From Paramesorhizobium endophyticum (GTDB lineage Bacteria; Pseudomonadota; Alphaproteobacteria; Rhizobiales; Rhizobiaceae), in contig NZ_BMHH01000002.1 in NCBI RefSeq assembly GCF_014640615.1, positions 248,001 through 312,000 on the forward strand: a stretch of 64,000 nt of DNA. The letters are read 5' to 3'. The notes beneath the pieces were generated by a model. That model was not told the origin of the DNA, did no database searches, and saw only the letters and a program-made list of their open reading frames with translations. The translations under genes and the position numbers were made by a program. Position 1 is the first letter of the stretch. Each line of letters begins with the position of its first letter. Positions 1-9,470 of the stretch are shown here, piece after piece.

Positions 1-537
1 CGCGGCTCCGATTCGAGCCGTGGCTATACCTCGGTCGGCGATAATTGCTCGTTTCTGGCCTATGCACATGTCGCCCATGATTGCGATGTCGGCAATCACG
101 TTACCTTTTCCAACAATGTGATGATCGGTGGTCATTGCGTCATCGGCGACAATGTCATCATCGGCGGGGGCGGAGCGGTTCATCAGTTCTGCCGCGTCGG
201 CCATCATGCCTTCGTCGGCGGTCTAGCGGCGCTCGTTACCGATCTCATCCCCTATGGCATGGCGATCGGTGTTCATGCGCATCTGGGTGGGCTCAACATT
301 ATCGGCATGAAGCGTTCCGGCTTACCGCGCGCGGAAATCCACAATCTCCGCCGTGCGTCGCGCATGTTGTTCGACCGTTCGAAGCCGCTTCGCGAGCGCG
401 CCAATGATGTTCTGGCTGTCATGCCAGATTCGCCGGCTGTCGCCGATCTGATTTCCTTCATCACGGTCGATACCAAGCGCGCCTATTGCACGCCGCCCAT
501 CGGTGCCGCTTTCGGCGGCCATCGCGACGAGGATTGA
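1..537 (+). CDS. lpxA: UDP-N-acetylglucosamine acyltransferase LpxA (5' end outside window)
   Basis: The visible 178 residues are the C-terminal part of LpxA, which transfers a 3-hydroxyacyl chain from ACP to UDP-GlcNAc in the first step of lipid A synthesis in the cytoplasm. Left-handed beta-helix hexapeptide repeats are evident (VGDNCSFLAYAHVAHDC, VIGDNVIIGGGGAVHQF). The His in VAHDCDVGNH matches the catalytic His of the family. The C-terminal helical part follows (RRASRMLFDRSKPLRERA). The reading frame is open from base 1, so the start lies upstream of the window, where bamA-lpxD-fabZ is the usual context. The stop TGA is 1 nt from the likely start of lpxI, so the two are almost certainly one transcript. 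Confidence 0.97.
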   Translation, partial: RGSDSSRGYTSVGDNCSFLAYAHVAHDCDVGNHVTFSNNVMIGGHCVIGDNVIIGGGGAVHQFCRVGHHAFVGGLAALVTDLIPYGMAIGVHAHLGGLNIIGMKRSGLPRAEIHNLRRASRMLFDRSKPLRERANDVLAVMPDSPAVADLISFITVDTKRAYCTPPIGAAFGGHRDED

Positions 538-538
538 A

Positions 539-1399
539 TTGACGTCCGGCGCTGACAAAGTAGGGCGCACCGCCATCATCGCCGGCAGCGGCGTGTTGCC
601 GGTGCGGGTCGCGGAAGATCTTGAGAAGCAGGGCCGTCCGCCGCTTCTCATCCCGCTCAAGGGTGACGCCGACCCCTCGCTTTACCGCTATGAGCACACG
701 GAAATCTCCATGGTGGAATTCCGCAAGCTGATCCGCGCGCTGAAGGCCGGCGGAGTGCGCAATGTGATACTGGCGGGTGGTGTCAGCAGCCGTCCGCACT
801 TCTCCGATCTGCGGATCGACGGGCCGACGCTTGCCGCCATCCCCCGCATCCTCGGCGCGCTCGGCAAGGGCGACGATGCGCTGCTGCGCGCCTTTATTGG
901 GCTGGTCGAATCCTACGGCTTCAAGGTCGTCGGCGCGCATGAGATCGTGCCCGATTTGCTGGCGCCTGCGGCCAGGTCACTGACCGGCAAAAAGCCCGGC
1001 AAGGACGACTGGCGCAATATCGAACTGGCCCGGGAAGCCGCGCGCATGATCGGCGCACTCGATGTAGGGCAGGGCGCTGTTGCTGTGGGCGGACGTGTCG
1101 TGGCGCTTGAGGGGGCCGAAGGCACCGACGCCATGCTGGAGCGCATCGCCCAGATGAGAGCGGCGCGGCGGATTCCGCAAAAGGGCGGCGCGCTTGTCAA
1201 ATGCGCCAAGCCGACGCAAGATGAGCGCGCCGACCTGCCGACCATCGGGCTTTCGACGATCGAGAACGCCGCCCAAGCAGGGCTCTCCGGCATCGCGATC
1301 GAGGCCGGGAAGACCTTCATCCTCGGCGTCGGCGAGACGGTGGCGGCAGCCAATGCGAAGGGACTTTTCATAGAAACGTTCGATTCCAAACCGGGTTAG
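539..1399 (+). CDS. lpxI: UDP-2,3-diacylglucosamine pyrophosphatase LpxI (DUF1009)
   Basis: This 286-residue protein is LpxI, the alphaproteobacterial replacement for LpxH. It hydrolyses UDP-2,3-diacylglucosamine to lipid X and UMP. The N-terminal domain starts with AIIAGSGVLPVRVAEDL and the C-terminal DUF1009 domain contains DVGQGAVAVGGRVVALEGAEGTD, both typical of the family. I chose the TTG at 539 because GAGG precedes it by about 7 nt and the protein then begins at the family's usual place. A GTG at 503 would add 12 residues and overlap lpxA. It lies between lpxA and lpxB, the standard order for LpxI-using bacteria, and abuts lpxB within 12 nt. Confidence 0.95.
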   Translation: MTSGADKVGRTAIIAGSGVLPVRVAEDLEKQGRPPLLIPLKGDADPSLYRYEHTEISMVEFRKLIRALKAGGVRNVILAGGVSSRPHFSDLRIDGPTLAAIPRILGALGKGDDALLRAFIGLVESYGFKVVGAHEIVPDLLAPAARSLTGKKPGKDDWRNIELAREAARMIGALDVGQGAVAVGGRVVALEGAEGTDAMLERIAQMRAARRIPQKGGALVKCAKPTQDERADLPTIGLSTIENAAQAGLSGIAIEAGKTFILGVGETVAAANAKGLFIETFDSKPG

Positions 1400-1411
1400 G
1401 TGGAAAAACCG

Positions 1412-2593
1412 ATGGGCCGCAAGCTGCCGCTGAAGATCGCAATCGTCGCCGGGGAGGAATCGGGGGATATTGTCGGCGCCGATCTGATCGACGCGCTGCG
1501 CGGACGCACGGACCGTCTCGTCAATCTCGTCGGTGTCGGAGGCAGCCATTTGCAGGCGCGCGGCCTCAAAAGCCTGTTCGACCCGGCTGAAATTTCTATC
1601 ATGGGCTTGAGTGCCGTTCTCAAGAATTTGCCCAGATTGCTCTGGCGCATCCGGCAGACCGCAAATGCTGTCATCGCAGCCAAGCCCGATTGTCTTGTTG
1701 TCATCGACAGCCCGGATTTCACGCACCGGGTCGCGAAGAAGGTCCGGGCGGCGGATCCCTCCATTCCCATCATCAAATATGTCGCACCCACTGTCTGGGC
1801 ATGGCGGCCGCAGCGGGCGAGAGCCATGCGCGCCTATGTTGACCATGTGCTGACGATCCTGCCCTTCGAGGTCGGGGTATTGCAACTTCTCGGAGGACCG
1901 GCAGCGACTTATGCGGGGCATCGCCTGGCCAGCTACCAGCCGATCCTCGACGTACGGGCCGCACGGGCGCGCCGGGAGAAATCCCTGTCGAAGGATGGAG
2001 AGCGGACGTTGCTTGTGCTGCCCGGCTCGCGGCGCTCAGAGATCAAGGCATTGATGGAACCGTTCGGCGAGGCGGTGGCGGAGCTGGCGAAGCGGGTCGA
2101 GACGCTGCACGTCATCCTGCCTACACTGCCGCATATCGAGCCGATGGTGCGCGCGCTCTCCGCCGATTGGCCGGTGAAGCCTCTGATCGTGGTGGCCGAG
2201 GAGGACAAATGGAAGGCATTCGAGCAAGCGGATTCCGCGCTCGCCGCCTCCGGTACTGTGTCGCTCGAACTGGCGCTGGCGCAGGTGCCGACCGTGCTCG
2301 CCTATAAGACGGACTGGTTCGCCAAGAAATTTTTGATGCCGCGCATTACGATATGGAGCGCGGCGCTGCCCAACATCATCGCGGATAAAGTGATCATCCC
2401 GGAGCATTTCAACGAATTCATCCGCCCCGGCCACCTGGCGCGCCAACTCGACCGGCTGATGCAGCCCGGACCCGCGCGCGAAGCGCAGATATCAGGCTTC
2501 CAGCATATCGCGGAATTGATGGAAACGGAGAAACCGGCAGGCGAAATCGCCGCACAGACGGTGTTGGATGTGGTTGAGAAGGCGGGGAAGTAA
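1412..2593 (+). CDS. lpxB: Lipid-A-disaccharide synthase LpxB
   Basis: The product (393 residues) is the GT19 glycosyltransferase that condenses UDP-diacylglucosamine with lipid X to form the lipid A disaccharide. It is peripheral on the inner membrane. The N-terminus KIAIVAGEESGDIVGADLI and the motifs YVAPTVWAWRPQRA and VLPGSRRSEI are characteristic. I chose ATG 1412 because AGGTGG lies 8 nt upstream; a GTG at 1400, directly after the lpxI stop, would add four residues. It is the last gene of the lpxA-lpxI-lpxB run. No clear terminator is seen in the 57 nt before the parD remnant on the other strand. Confidence 0.97.
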   Translation: MGRKLPLKIAIVAGEESGDIVGADLIDALRGRTDRLVNLVGVGGSHLQARGLKSLFDPAEISIMGLSAVLKNLPRLLWRIRQTANAVIAAKPDCLVVIDSPDFTHRVAKKVRAADPSIPIIKYVAPTVWAWRPQRARAMRAYVDHVLTILPFEVGVLQLLGGPAATYAGHRLASYQPILDVRAARARREKSLSKDGERTLLVLPGSRRSEIKALMEPFGEAVAELAKRVETLHVILPTLPHIEPMVRALSADWPVKPLIVVAEEDKWKAFEQADSALAASGTVSLELALAQVPTVLAYKTDWFAKKFLMPRITIWSAALPNIIADKVIIPEHFNEFIRPGHLARQLDRLMQPGPAREAQISGFQHIAELMETEKPAGEIAAQTVLDVVEKAGK

Positions 2594-2650
2594 CTACATT
2601 GAAACGGAGAAGGTGACTGGACCACGTGCGTCTATCTGCCCGCGTTTTTA

Positions 2651-2907
2651 TTATTGCCCTTTTTGCGCGTTATACTGCGCCTGCTTCCATGCTAAGAAAT
2701 CATTATAATCAAATTTCGTCGCCGGTCCGGATTCCTCGCCTTCCTTGAGCGCGGCTTCGAGCGCTTTCAGCTTTGCCTCCTGCTCTTCAAGGAGGCGCAG
2801 CCCGGCGCGAACGACATCGCTGGCAGAGCCATAGTTTCCGGTCGCACCTGCTCGTCTATAAACTCGGCGAAATGGTCGCCGAGGGAAATAGTGGTGTTTC
2901 GCGCCAT
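2651..2907 (-). pseudogene. parD: Frameshifted orphan ParD-type antitoxin
   Basis: On the minus strand an ATG at 2907, preceded by AGGAG, opens a ParD N-terminus (MARNTTISLGDHFAEFIDEQV). The following family sequence (GNYGSASDVVRAGLRLLEE and an acidic/basic C-terminal tail) lies in the neighbouring frame. Adding one base near position 2843 would join the two parts into a normal ParD of about 85 residues. The intact-looking continuation ends at 2651. ParD is the CopG-like antitoxin of ParDE modules, but there is no room for a parE gene: lpxB ends at 2593. It is therefore a toxin-less, frameshifted remnant, unless the shift is a sequencing error. Confidence 0.75.
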
Positions 2908-2976
2908 TCCAGTATCTCCTTTTCCGCAATTATATCCATATCCTGCATGCCATCAATAGATGGGAAAGCCGGCGCC

Positions 2977-3009
2977 AAAACAAAAGAGGCCCCGGACGAA
3001 CCGGAGCCT
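2977..3009 (-). terminator. Rho-independent terminator of gltA
   Basis: On the minus strand, 27 nt after the gltA stop, a stem of nine pairs (AGGCTCCGG with CCGGGGCCT, one wobble) encloses a four-base loop. A T-rich tract (TTTTGTTTT) follows. It is placed exactly where gltA transcription should end. Confidence 0.85.
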
Positions 3010-3036
3010 CCCATTTATGCTCATCAGAATATCAGC

Positions 3037-4329
3037 TTATTTGCGCTTGGCCAAAGGCACGAAGTCGCGTGCAGGCTCGCCGGTGTAGAGCTGGCGCGGA
3101 CGGCCGATCTTCTGCTGCGGGTCCTCGATCATTTCCTTCCACTGCGCGATCCAGCCGGCGGTGCGCGCGACGGCGAAGAGCACGGTGAACATTTCGGTCG
3201 GGAAGCCCAGCGCCTTCAACGTGATGCCGGAATAGAAGTCGACATTCGGATAGAGCTTCTTCTCGATGAAATATTCGTCGGTGAGGGCGATCTTCTCCAG
3301 CTCCATGGCGATATCGAGCAGCGGATCGTCCTTGATGCCGAGCTCGCCCAGCACCTCATGCGCCGTCTTCTGCATGATCTTGGCGCGCGGGTCGTAGTTC
3401 TTGTAGACGCGGTGGCCGAAGCCCATCAGGCGGAACGGATCGTTCTTGTCCTTGGCCTTGGCGATATATTCCGGAATACGGTCCACCGTGCCGATTTCGG
3501 CCAGCATGTTGAGCGCCGCCTCATTGGCGCCGCCATGGGCCGGGCCCCAGAGGCAGGCAACGCCCGCCGCGATGCAGGCGAAAGGATTGGCGCCGGAGGA
3601 GCCGGCGAGACGCACCGTCGAGGTGGAGGCGTTCTGCTCGTGGTCGGCATGCAGGATGAAGATGCGGTCCATGGCGCGGGCCAGCACCGGATTGACCTTG
3701 TACTCCTCGCAGGGCACAGCGAAGCACATGCGCAGGAAGTTCGAGGCGAGGTCCAGATCGTTCTTCGGATAAACGAAGGGCTGGCCTATATGGTATTTAT
3801 AGGCCATCGCGGCCAGTGTCGGCATCTTGGCGATCAGCCGGACGGAGGCGACCATGCGCTGATGCGGATCGGTGATATCGGTCGAGTCGTGATAGAAGGC
3901 AGACATCGCCCCGACCGAGCCGACCATGACGGCCATGGGATGCGCGTCGCGGCGGAAGCCGGTGAAGAAGCGGGTCATCTGCTCATGCACCATGGTGTGG
4001 TGCGTGATGCGATAGTCAAAATCCGCTTTCTGCGCCTTGGTCGGCAGTTCGCCGTAGAGGAGGAGATAGCAGGTCTCCAGGAAGTCGCCATGCTCGGCCA
4101 GTTGCTCGATCGGGTAGCCGCGATAAAGCAGCACGCCCTCATCGCCGTCGATATAGGTGATCTTCGACTCGCACGAGGCGGTGGAGGTGAAGCCGGGGTC
4201 GTAAGTGAAGGCGTTGGCGTTCTTGTAGAGCGGGGTGATATCGACGACATCCGGTCCAACAGAACCCTTGCGGACTGGCAGCTCGAAGGTTTTGCCGTCA
4301 AGGGTGATGCTCGCTGTATTGTTAGACAT
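3037..4329 (-). CDS. gltA: Citrate synthase
   Basis: This 430-residue type II-length citrate synthase condenses acetyl-CoA and oxaloacetate in the TCA cycle. Visible signatures are the N-terminal [12 protein letters not shown] region, [20 protein letters not shown] around the first active-site His, [12 protein letters not shown], the [14 protein letters not shown] motif and a C-terminal [10 protein letters not shown] with the substrate-binding Arg. The ATG at 4329 is preceded by AAAGGAAC, and the frame extends upstream only by non-conserved residues. It lies downstream of gltX on the same strand with 137 nt between them, so separate promoters are possible. A strong terminator follows. Confidence 0.98.
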   Translation of the reverse strand: MSNNTASITLDGKTFELPVRKGSVGPDVVDITPLYKNANAFTYDPGFTSTASCESKITYIDGDEGVLLYRGYPIEQLAEHGDFLETCYLLLYGELPTKAQKADFDYRITHHTMVHEQMTRFFTGFRRDAHPMAVMVGSVGAMSAFYHDSTDITDPHQRMVASVRLIAKMPTLAAMAYKYHIGQPFVYPKNDLDLASNFLRMCFAVPCEEYKVNPVLARAMDRIFILHADHEQNASTSTVRLAGSSGANPFACIAAGVACLWGPAHGGANEAALNMLAEIGTVDRIPEYIAKAKDKNDPFRLMGFGHRVYKNYDPRAKIMQKTAHEVLGELGIKDDPLLDIAMELEKIALTDEYFIEKKLYPNVDFYSGITLKALGFPTEMFTVLFAVARTAGWIAQWKEMIEDPQQKIGRPRQLYTGEPARDFVPLAKRK

Positions 4330-4466
4330 ATTCGTTCCTTTCAAATCCTTCGAACCCAAGATTTCGCCCGTCAAACTATCCCAAAGTTGCGATGTTGCAA
4401 CGCGGAAATTCGCTCAAAAGGCCGGCCTCTGTAACGAGACCGTGATATCTCAAAAACGACACCGAT

Positions 4467-5888
4467 CTAATCGATCTGATCGCCGATTCTGGCCAGGGAC
4501 TCTTCCCTGCCGAGCACCGCCAGAACATCGAATACGCCCGGCGATGTTGCGCGGCCGGTGAGTGCAGCGCGCAAGGGTTGTGCGATCTTGCCCAGCTTCA
4601 AGCCCGTTGATTCTGCGTGGGCGCGGATGGCGGCGTCGAGGCTTTCGACCGTCCATTCAGAAGCCTGTTGAAGCGCGGGCAGGGCCCCCCTAAGAATGGC
4701 GCGGCCCTCCTCGTTGAGAAGCGAGGCGGCCTTTTCGTCGAGCGCCAGAGGACGCGCGGCGAAAATGAACTTAGCGCCATCGGCGAGTTCTACAAGGGTT
4801 TTTGCGCGATCTTTGAGGCCAGGCATGGCGGAAAGCAGCTGGCCGCGCCTGATATCATCAAGTTGGACAAGCAATTCGGGCCCACCCTCGATTTCAGGCA
4901 GCACGGCGATGAGCGCATCGAAAAGCGCCTTGTCGTCGCTCGCGCGCATATAATGGCCGTTGATCGCCTCCAGCTTCTGGAAGTCGAAGCGCGCCGCGCC
5001 CTTGTTGATGTCCTTCACGTCGAACCATTCGATCATCTGTTCGGTCGACATGATCTCGTCGTCGCCATGGCTCCAGCCGAGGCGGACGAGATAATTGCGC
5101 AACGCTGCCGGCATATAGCCCATGGCGCGATAGGCCTCGACGCCGAGCGCGCCATGGCGCTTGGAAAGCTTTGCGCCGTCAGGTCCGTGGATGAGCGGGA
5201 TATGCGACATGGACGGCACCGGCCAGCCCATGGCGTTATAGATGATTGTCTGGCGCGCGGCATTGGTCAGGTGGTCGTCGCCGCGGATGATGTGGGTGAC
5301 GCCCATGTCATGATCGTCAACCACGACGGCATGCATGTAAGTGGGCGTGCCGTCGGAGCGCAGGATGATAAAATCATCGAGATCCTTGTTGGGGAAGCGG
5401 ACTTCGCCCTGCACCTCGTCATACACCACGGTCTCGCCCGTCTGCGGCGCCTTGATGCGGATGACCGGCTTTACGCCGACGGGCGCTTCGGAAGGATCGC
5501 GGTCGCGCCAGCGCCCGTCATAGCGGGGAGGGCGTCCTTCCGCGCGGGCCTGTTCGCGCATATCTTCGAGTTCTTGTGGCGTGGCGTAGCAATAATAAGC
5601 CTTGCCCTTGGCGACGAGATCTTCGGCGACTTCCCGGTGGCGCGGCGCGCGCTCGAACTGCGAGATGGCGTCGCCGTCCCAGTCGAGACCGAGCCAGCGC
5701 AGACCGTCGAGAATGGCCGTAACGGCAGCCTCTGACGAGCGCTCGCGGTCGGTATCCTCGATGCGCAGCAGCATCTTGCCGCCGGTGTGCTTTGCATAAA
5801 GCCAGTTGAACAGCGCCGTGCGCGCGCCGCCGATATGCAGGAAGCCGGTGGGCGAGGGCGCAAAGCGGGTAATCACGGGTGAGGACAT
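4467..5888 (-). CDS. gltX: Glutamyl-tRNA synthetase
   Basis: This 473-residue class I synthetase charges tRNA(Glu). In organisms with GatCAB it or a paralogue also makes Glu-tRNA(Gln). The HIGH-type motif [16 protein letters not shown] is at residues 9-24 and the KMSKS-type motif KLSKRHGA is near residue 240. The start at 5888 has a GGAG site in front and matches the family N-terminus; the longer frame upstream adds only unrelated residues. gatB (42.3 kb) and gatC (63.2 kb) in the same window show that the transamidation route exists here. Rhizobiales often carry two gltX copies, and the sequence alone does not tell which this is. Confidence 0.97.
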   Translation of the reverse strand: MSSPVITRFAPSPTGFLHIGGARTALFNWLYAKHTGGKMLLRIEDTDRERSSEAAVTAILDGLRWLGLDWDGDAISQFERAPRHREVAEDLVAKGKAYYCYATPQELEDMREQARAEGRPPRYDGRWRDRDPSEAPVGVKPVIRIKAPQTGETVVYDEVQGEVRFPNKDLDDFIILRSDGTPTYMHAVVVDDHDMGVTHIIRGDDHLTNAARQTIIYNAMGWPVPSMSHIPLIHGPDGAKLSKRHGALGVEAYRAMGYMPAALRNYLVRLGWSHGDDEIMSTEQMIEWFDVKDINKGAARFDFQKLEAINGHYMRASDDKALFDALIAVLPEIEGGPELLVQLDDIRRGQLLSAMPGLKDRAKTLVELADGAKFIFAARPLALDEKAASLLNEEGRAILRGALPALQQASEWTVESLDAAIRAHAESTGLKLGKIAQPLRAALTGRATSPGVFDVLAVLGREESLARIGDQID

Positions 5889-6005
5889 GATAACTCCGGT
5901 GGGTGTGGGGCATCCGTTCACCGAAAGCCCCACTCGATTTCGGTTGGCGTTCATGTAGCATAGGTGGCTGGCGGTGCAAGTGTAGCGTATGGGCGCCGGG
6001 CGGGG

Positions 6006-8408
6006 ATGATGAGAGGCGGGAGCGACACGGAGGAGGTCGACGAGCGGGCGCTGGTAAAGCCGCCGGCCTATTTCCTGCTGCCTGCGGTTACGCCGCGCGA
6101 ACCCGACCCCGCCGAAAGTCCCGCCAGGCTACCCCTGGTCACGCTGCCGTCACGCGCGACCGTTCTTTCGCGTATCCGGGTATTCAGGGCCTCCTTTATC
6201 GCCCTGTTCGGCGAGGAGGACGAGCTTGGCACACGCTTCCTCTTCCTGCCCGTCTTCGCGGGCATGGGCGTCATCTTTTACTTCTCGCTCGCCTTCGAGC
6301 CTCGATGGCAGGCGTTGCTCTCGGGGCTCGCCGTCCTCGTCTCGTTGCGCATTCTCGCGCGGCAGCGGCAGGTCATGGCCTATGCGCTCACCTTCGCCAT
6401 CGCCGTCGTCGCCGGCATGGTGGCGGCGAAGACGGAAACGATGCTGCGCGCGACGCCGATGCTGGGTGCTGACGTCACCACGCGGGTGACGGGGCGCATC
6501 GCCGCCATGGAACAGAACATCGATGGCACCTGGCGCGTGACGCTGGACGTGCTTGCCACCGCGCGGCCGAAGCTTCGCTATGCGCCCGAGCGCATCCGCG
6601 TTACCGCCCGCGATTTGCCGGCCATGGCCGATATCGGCTCCGGCCTTTCCGGCTTCGTGCGTCTGAGGGCACAGTCGGGGCCCGTGCGGCCCGGAAATTA
6701 TGATTTCGCCTTCCACGCCTATTTCAACGGCATCGGCGCGAACGGCTTTTTTCTGGGTACGCCGAAGAGCGTGGCGGTTCCCGCACCAACCGGGTATGGC
6801 GACCGGCTGTCGCTGTGGGTTTCGGCTCTGCGACAGGGAATCGGAACCAGTATCGTGACAAATCTCGAGGGCGAGGAAGGTGCCATCGCCGCGGCGCTGA
6901 TATCCGGCCAACGCGACGGCATCAGCGAGGAGACGAACGAAGCGCTGCGTCTGTCCGGCCTTGCGCACATCATCTCGATTTCGGGCCTGCACATGGCGCT
7001 GGCGGGAGGCCTCGTCATGTTGGTGGTGCGGGCCGTGGCCGCGCTCTTTCCCGGCCTTGCCATGCGCCACCCTGTGAAGAAATATGCGGCGGGCGCTGCA
7101 CTGGCGGCTTCGGCCTTCTACCTTATGCTCTCGGGCGCGGATGTGGCGGCGCAGCGCAGCTTCATCATGCTGGCGGTGATGCTCGTCGCCGTGATGATGG
7201 ACCGCGCCGCCATCACCATGCGCAATCTGGCGATTGCCGCGCTCATCACCATCGTCTTTGTGCCGCATGAACTGCTGGGGCCGAGCTTCCAGATGTCGTT
7301 CTCCGCCACCGCCGCGCTCATCGCGGCCTTTGCCTGGTGGACCGACCGGAGGCGGAACCGGGACGAGGACGCGCCTCGCTCCTCCTTCGCCGCGCGCGGC
7401 TTCCTTCATAAGATGATCACCTCGGTTGGCGCGACCGCCGCGACATCTGCGATTGCGGGAACGGCGAGCGGCATTTTCGCGCTCTATCATTTCAACAACA
7501 CCGCGCCGCTGGGCCTGCTCGGCAATGTGCTGGCGCTGCCGGTCATATCGGTGACGGTCATGCCTTTCGCGGTGCTGAGCCTGCTGGCCATGCCGTTTGA
7601 CCTTGAATGGCTGCCCTTGCAGGTGATGGGCGCAGGCATCGAGGTGGTCAAATGGATCGCGCATCAGGTGGCCGCGATCTCTCCCCATGCCAATCCGGGT
7701 ATCATGCCGGTTTCGACACTGCTTTTGTGGTCGGGCGGCCTGGTGCTGGTGATGTTCCTGAGAACCCATTTGCGTGCCGTCTCGCTCGTCATCTTTGCGG
7801 CTGGGCTTGTCTTTTATGTCAGGGAAACAGGTCCGGATCTGATCCTCTCGGACAATGGCCGGCTCGTCGCGCTGCGTACATCGGACGGAACGCTCGCGAT
7901 CAACCGCAAGCAGCCATCGAAATTCCTGATCGAAAATTGGAGCAAGGCTTACGACGCCACCGGAATCGTCAAGCCAGCGACAAATGCGGGGGAATTCTCG
8001 CCGGATAGCTTCCTTTGCGAGGATGGCGTCTGCGTAGCCGAGATGCGCAACGGGCAGACGCTCGCCTATACTGATACGCTGCAGGGAAGAAGCATAGCCT
8101 GCGCCATCGGCGACATGGTCATTCTCGCCGTTGCAGGCAAGAACCTTTCCTGCAACGGCGAAGGGAAGACCGTCATCACCCTCAGGGATCTCGCCATCAA
8201 GGGAACGCTCGAAGCGAGGCTATCGGACCCGACAAGAAGCGAGACTCAACTCCTCTACGCCATCGGGCCGCCGGAACGCCCATGGAACCTGCACCGGCTC
8301 TATTCCCGTGCCGCGCGCGGCCTGCCCGAGAAGACATTGAACCGCGAACGAACCGGGCGAAAGTCATCGGGGCGAACGGACACGCTCGCGCCCGGCACCG
8401 ATCAATAG
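6006..8408 (+). CDS. comEC: ComEC/Rec2 family DNA-uptake channel
   Basis: This polytopic inner-membrane protein of about 800 residues is the family that passes single-stranded DNA across the inner membrane in natural transformation. After a roughly 60-residue soluble N-terminus come transmembrane helices, a DUF4131-type soluble domain, and the Competence domain with [19 protein letters not shown] and [16 protein letters not shown]. The last 180 residues after the final helix are short and lack the HxHxDH metal site of a beta-lactamase-like domain. The start is one of two ATGs at 6006/6009. It diverges from gltX and its last 7 nt overlap lexA tail to tail. Function in competence is inferred from family only. 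Confidence 0.9.
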   Translation: MMRGGSDTEEVDERALVKPPAYFLLPAVTPREPDPAESPARLPLVTLPSRATVLSRIRVFRASFIALFGEEDELGTRFLFLPVFAGMGVIFYFSLAFEPRWQALLSGLAVLVSLRILARQRQVMAYALTFAIAVVAGMVAAKTETMLRATPMLGADVTTRVTGRIAAMEQNIDGTWRVTLDVLATARPKLRYAPERIRVTARDLPAMADIGSGLSGFVRLRAQSGPVRPGNYDFAFHAYFNGIGANGFFLGTPKSVAVPAPTGYGDRLSLWVSALRQGIGTSIVTNLEGEEGAIAAALISGQRDGISEETNEALRLSGLAHIISISGLHMALAGGLVMLVVRAVAALFPGLAMRHPVKKYAAGAALAASAFYLMLSGADVAAQRSFIMLAVMLVAVMMDRAAITMRNLAIAALITIVFVPHELLGPSFQMSFSATAALIAAFAWWTDRRRNRDEDAPRSSFAARGFLHKMITSVGATAATSAIAGTASGIFALYHFNNTAPLGLLGNVLALPVISVTVMPFAVLSLLAMPFDLEWLPLQVMGAGIEVVKWIAHQVAAISPHANPGIMPVSTLLLWSGGLVLVMFLRTHLRAVSLVIFAAGLVFYVRETGPDLILSDNGRLVALRTSDGTLAINRKQPSKFLIENWSKAYDATGIVKPATNAGEFSPDSFLCEDGVCVAEMRNGQTLAYTDTLQGRSIACAIGDMVILAVAGKNLSCNGEGKTVITLRDLAIKGTLEARLSDPTRSETQLLYAIGPPERPWNLHRLYSRAARGLPEKTLNRERTGRKSSGRTDTLAPGTDQ

Positions 8409-9136
8409 CGCCGGATGAGCCCGACCAGCTTGCCCTGCACACGCACCCTGTCCGGTCCGAAGATACGCGTTTCATAGGCGGGGTTCGCCGCTTCGAGCGC
8501 GATGGATGCTCCCTTGCGGCGGAAGCGCTTCAGCGTGGCTTCTTCGTCATCGACAAGCGCCACGACGATCTCACCGGGATTGGCCGTTTCGCCGCGCCGG
8601 ATGACGACCGTATCGCCATCGAATATGCCGGCATCGATCATCGAATCGCCCTTCACCTCCAGGGCGTAATGATCGCCGGGGCCGATCATCTCGGGTGGCA
8701 GGCTGATGACATGAGTCTGGTTCTGGATGGCGGCGATGGGAACGCCCGCAGCAATGCGCCCCATGACAGGCACCTGCACGGCGGAAGAAGGTGCGGCCTC
8801 TTCCTCCGCCCGCGAGGCGATACGGGGGCGGGCAGGAGCTTGTGCTGCCGGGTTGCGTCCAAGGCTTCCCTCGATGACGCTCGGCGCAAACTTCTTCTGC
8901 GCATTGAGGCCCGGCGCGATCGAATCGGGGAGCCGCACCACTTCCAGCGCGCGGGCGCGATTGGGCAGGCGGCGGATGAAACCGCGCTCCTCCAGCGCCG
9001 TGATAAGCCGATGAATGCCTGATTTCGACGCAAGATCAAGCGCCTGCTTCATCTCGTCGAAGGAGGGGGGGATTCCGGTTTCCTTCAACCGCTCGTGGAT
9101 GAAAAGCAGAAGTTCATGTTGCTTGCGCGTCAGCAT
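8402..9136 (-). CDS. lexA: SOS repressor LexA
   Basis: This 244-residue protein is the SOS repressor. It dimerises on operators and self-cleaves when RecA filaments form. An N-terminal winged helix ([19 protein letters not shown], residues 3-21) is followed by a linker, the cleavage site Ala130-Gly131 in [10 protein letters not shown], the nucleophile Ser165 in [10 protein letters not shown] and the general base Lys203 in EATLKRF. All key residues are intact. It is slightly longer than the E. coli protein because of its linker, which is usual in alphaproteobacteria. It ends inside the last codons of comEC. Its promoter carries a LexA box, so it is autoregulated. A prophage begins about 30-130 nt beyond that box. 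Confidence 0.98.
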   Translation of the reverse strand: MLTRKQHELLLFIHERLKETGIPPSFDEMKQALDLASKSGIHRLITALEERGFIRRLPNRARALEVVRLPDSIAPGLNAQKKFAPSVIEGSLGRNPAAQAPARPRIASRAEEEAAPSSAVQVPVMGRIAAGVPIAAIQNQTHVISLPPEMIGPGDHYALEVKGDSMIDAGIFDGDTVVIRRGETANPGEIVVALVDDEEATLKRFRRKGASIALEAANPAYETRIFGPDRVRVQGKLVGLIRRY

Positions 9137-9183
9137 CGAGTGGTTCCTTCAAGGGAATCGGAACAAAAACAAACCCAGAACAA

Positions 9184-9212
9184 ACACTATCTGTTCCAGT
9201 CTTGTTCCGCAA
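9184..9212 (-). promoter_or_regulatory. lexA promoter with alphaproteobacterial LexA box
   Basis: GTTC-N7-GTTC occurs at 9193-9207, the direct-repeat SOS box of alphaproteobacteria. It lies about 57 nt upstream of the lexA start. Read on the minus strand, TTGCGG (9212-9207) and TAGTGT (9189-9184) are separated by 17 nt, so a sigma-70-like promoter would place the box in its spacer. That arrangement gives simple autorepression. Confidence 0.8.
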
Positions 9213-9470
9213 GCGTTTTAAACTGGTTAAGTTTGGGGGAGCAGTGGAGGCGCGAAAATTATTTGGGAATTTAGAAGGCGAAATTTACGCAATTAAGTGG
9301 GAATATGAGCGGTTAAGTGGTTGAAAAGACTGCGTAATTTTTTTGAACCCGCGAGATTGTCGATTTTCGGAAAAACCGCATTCCCATTTAATTGTGAACT
9401 CATTGATTTCATTGAGGTTTTTTGGAACCTTGGGGAGAAGTGCAGTTCCATAATCTGCGGGTTGGGGACC
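9208..9470. other. Left end of the transposable prophage, non-coding
   Basis: About 260 nt between the lexA promoter and the prophage repressor hold no convincing gene. Short frames here lack a ribosome site and family features. The stretch is AT-rich and contains three related TGGGAAT-type repeats, annotated separately, and a direct repeat TTGGGGACC around 9464-9484. The exact host/phage junction was not found: no clean 5-bp target duplication could be matched to the right side. Confidence 0.5.
9258..9392. repeat. Candidate transposase-binding repeats of the left end
   Basis: Three related copies of a sequence like ATTAAGTGGGAATATGAGCG are visible: direct at about 9258-9280 and 9291-9313, and inverted at about 9371-9392. 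A further inverted TGGGAATTT lies near 17521-17528 at the right end. Several sites in mixed orientation at the left end fit the L1-L3 arrangement that MuA needs for transposition. This is inference from pattern; the match between copies is partial. Confidence 0.45.

Noticed and set aside
2773-4434. Long open frame on the plus strand opposite gltA
   Set aside because: It mirrors the minus-strand gltA codons in high-GC DNA, has no family features and spans the gltA terminator.
6150-7769. 540-codon open frame antisense to comEC
   Set aside because: Its composition (very high His, Arg, Gln) is that of a shadow frame; comEC has clear membrane helices and motifs.
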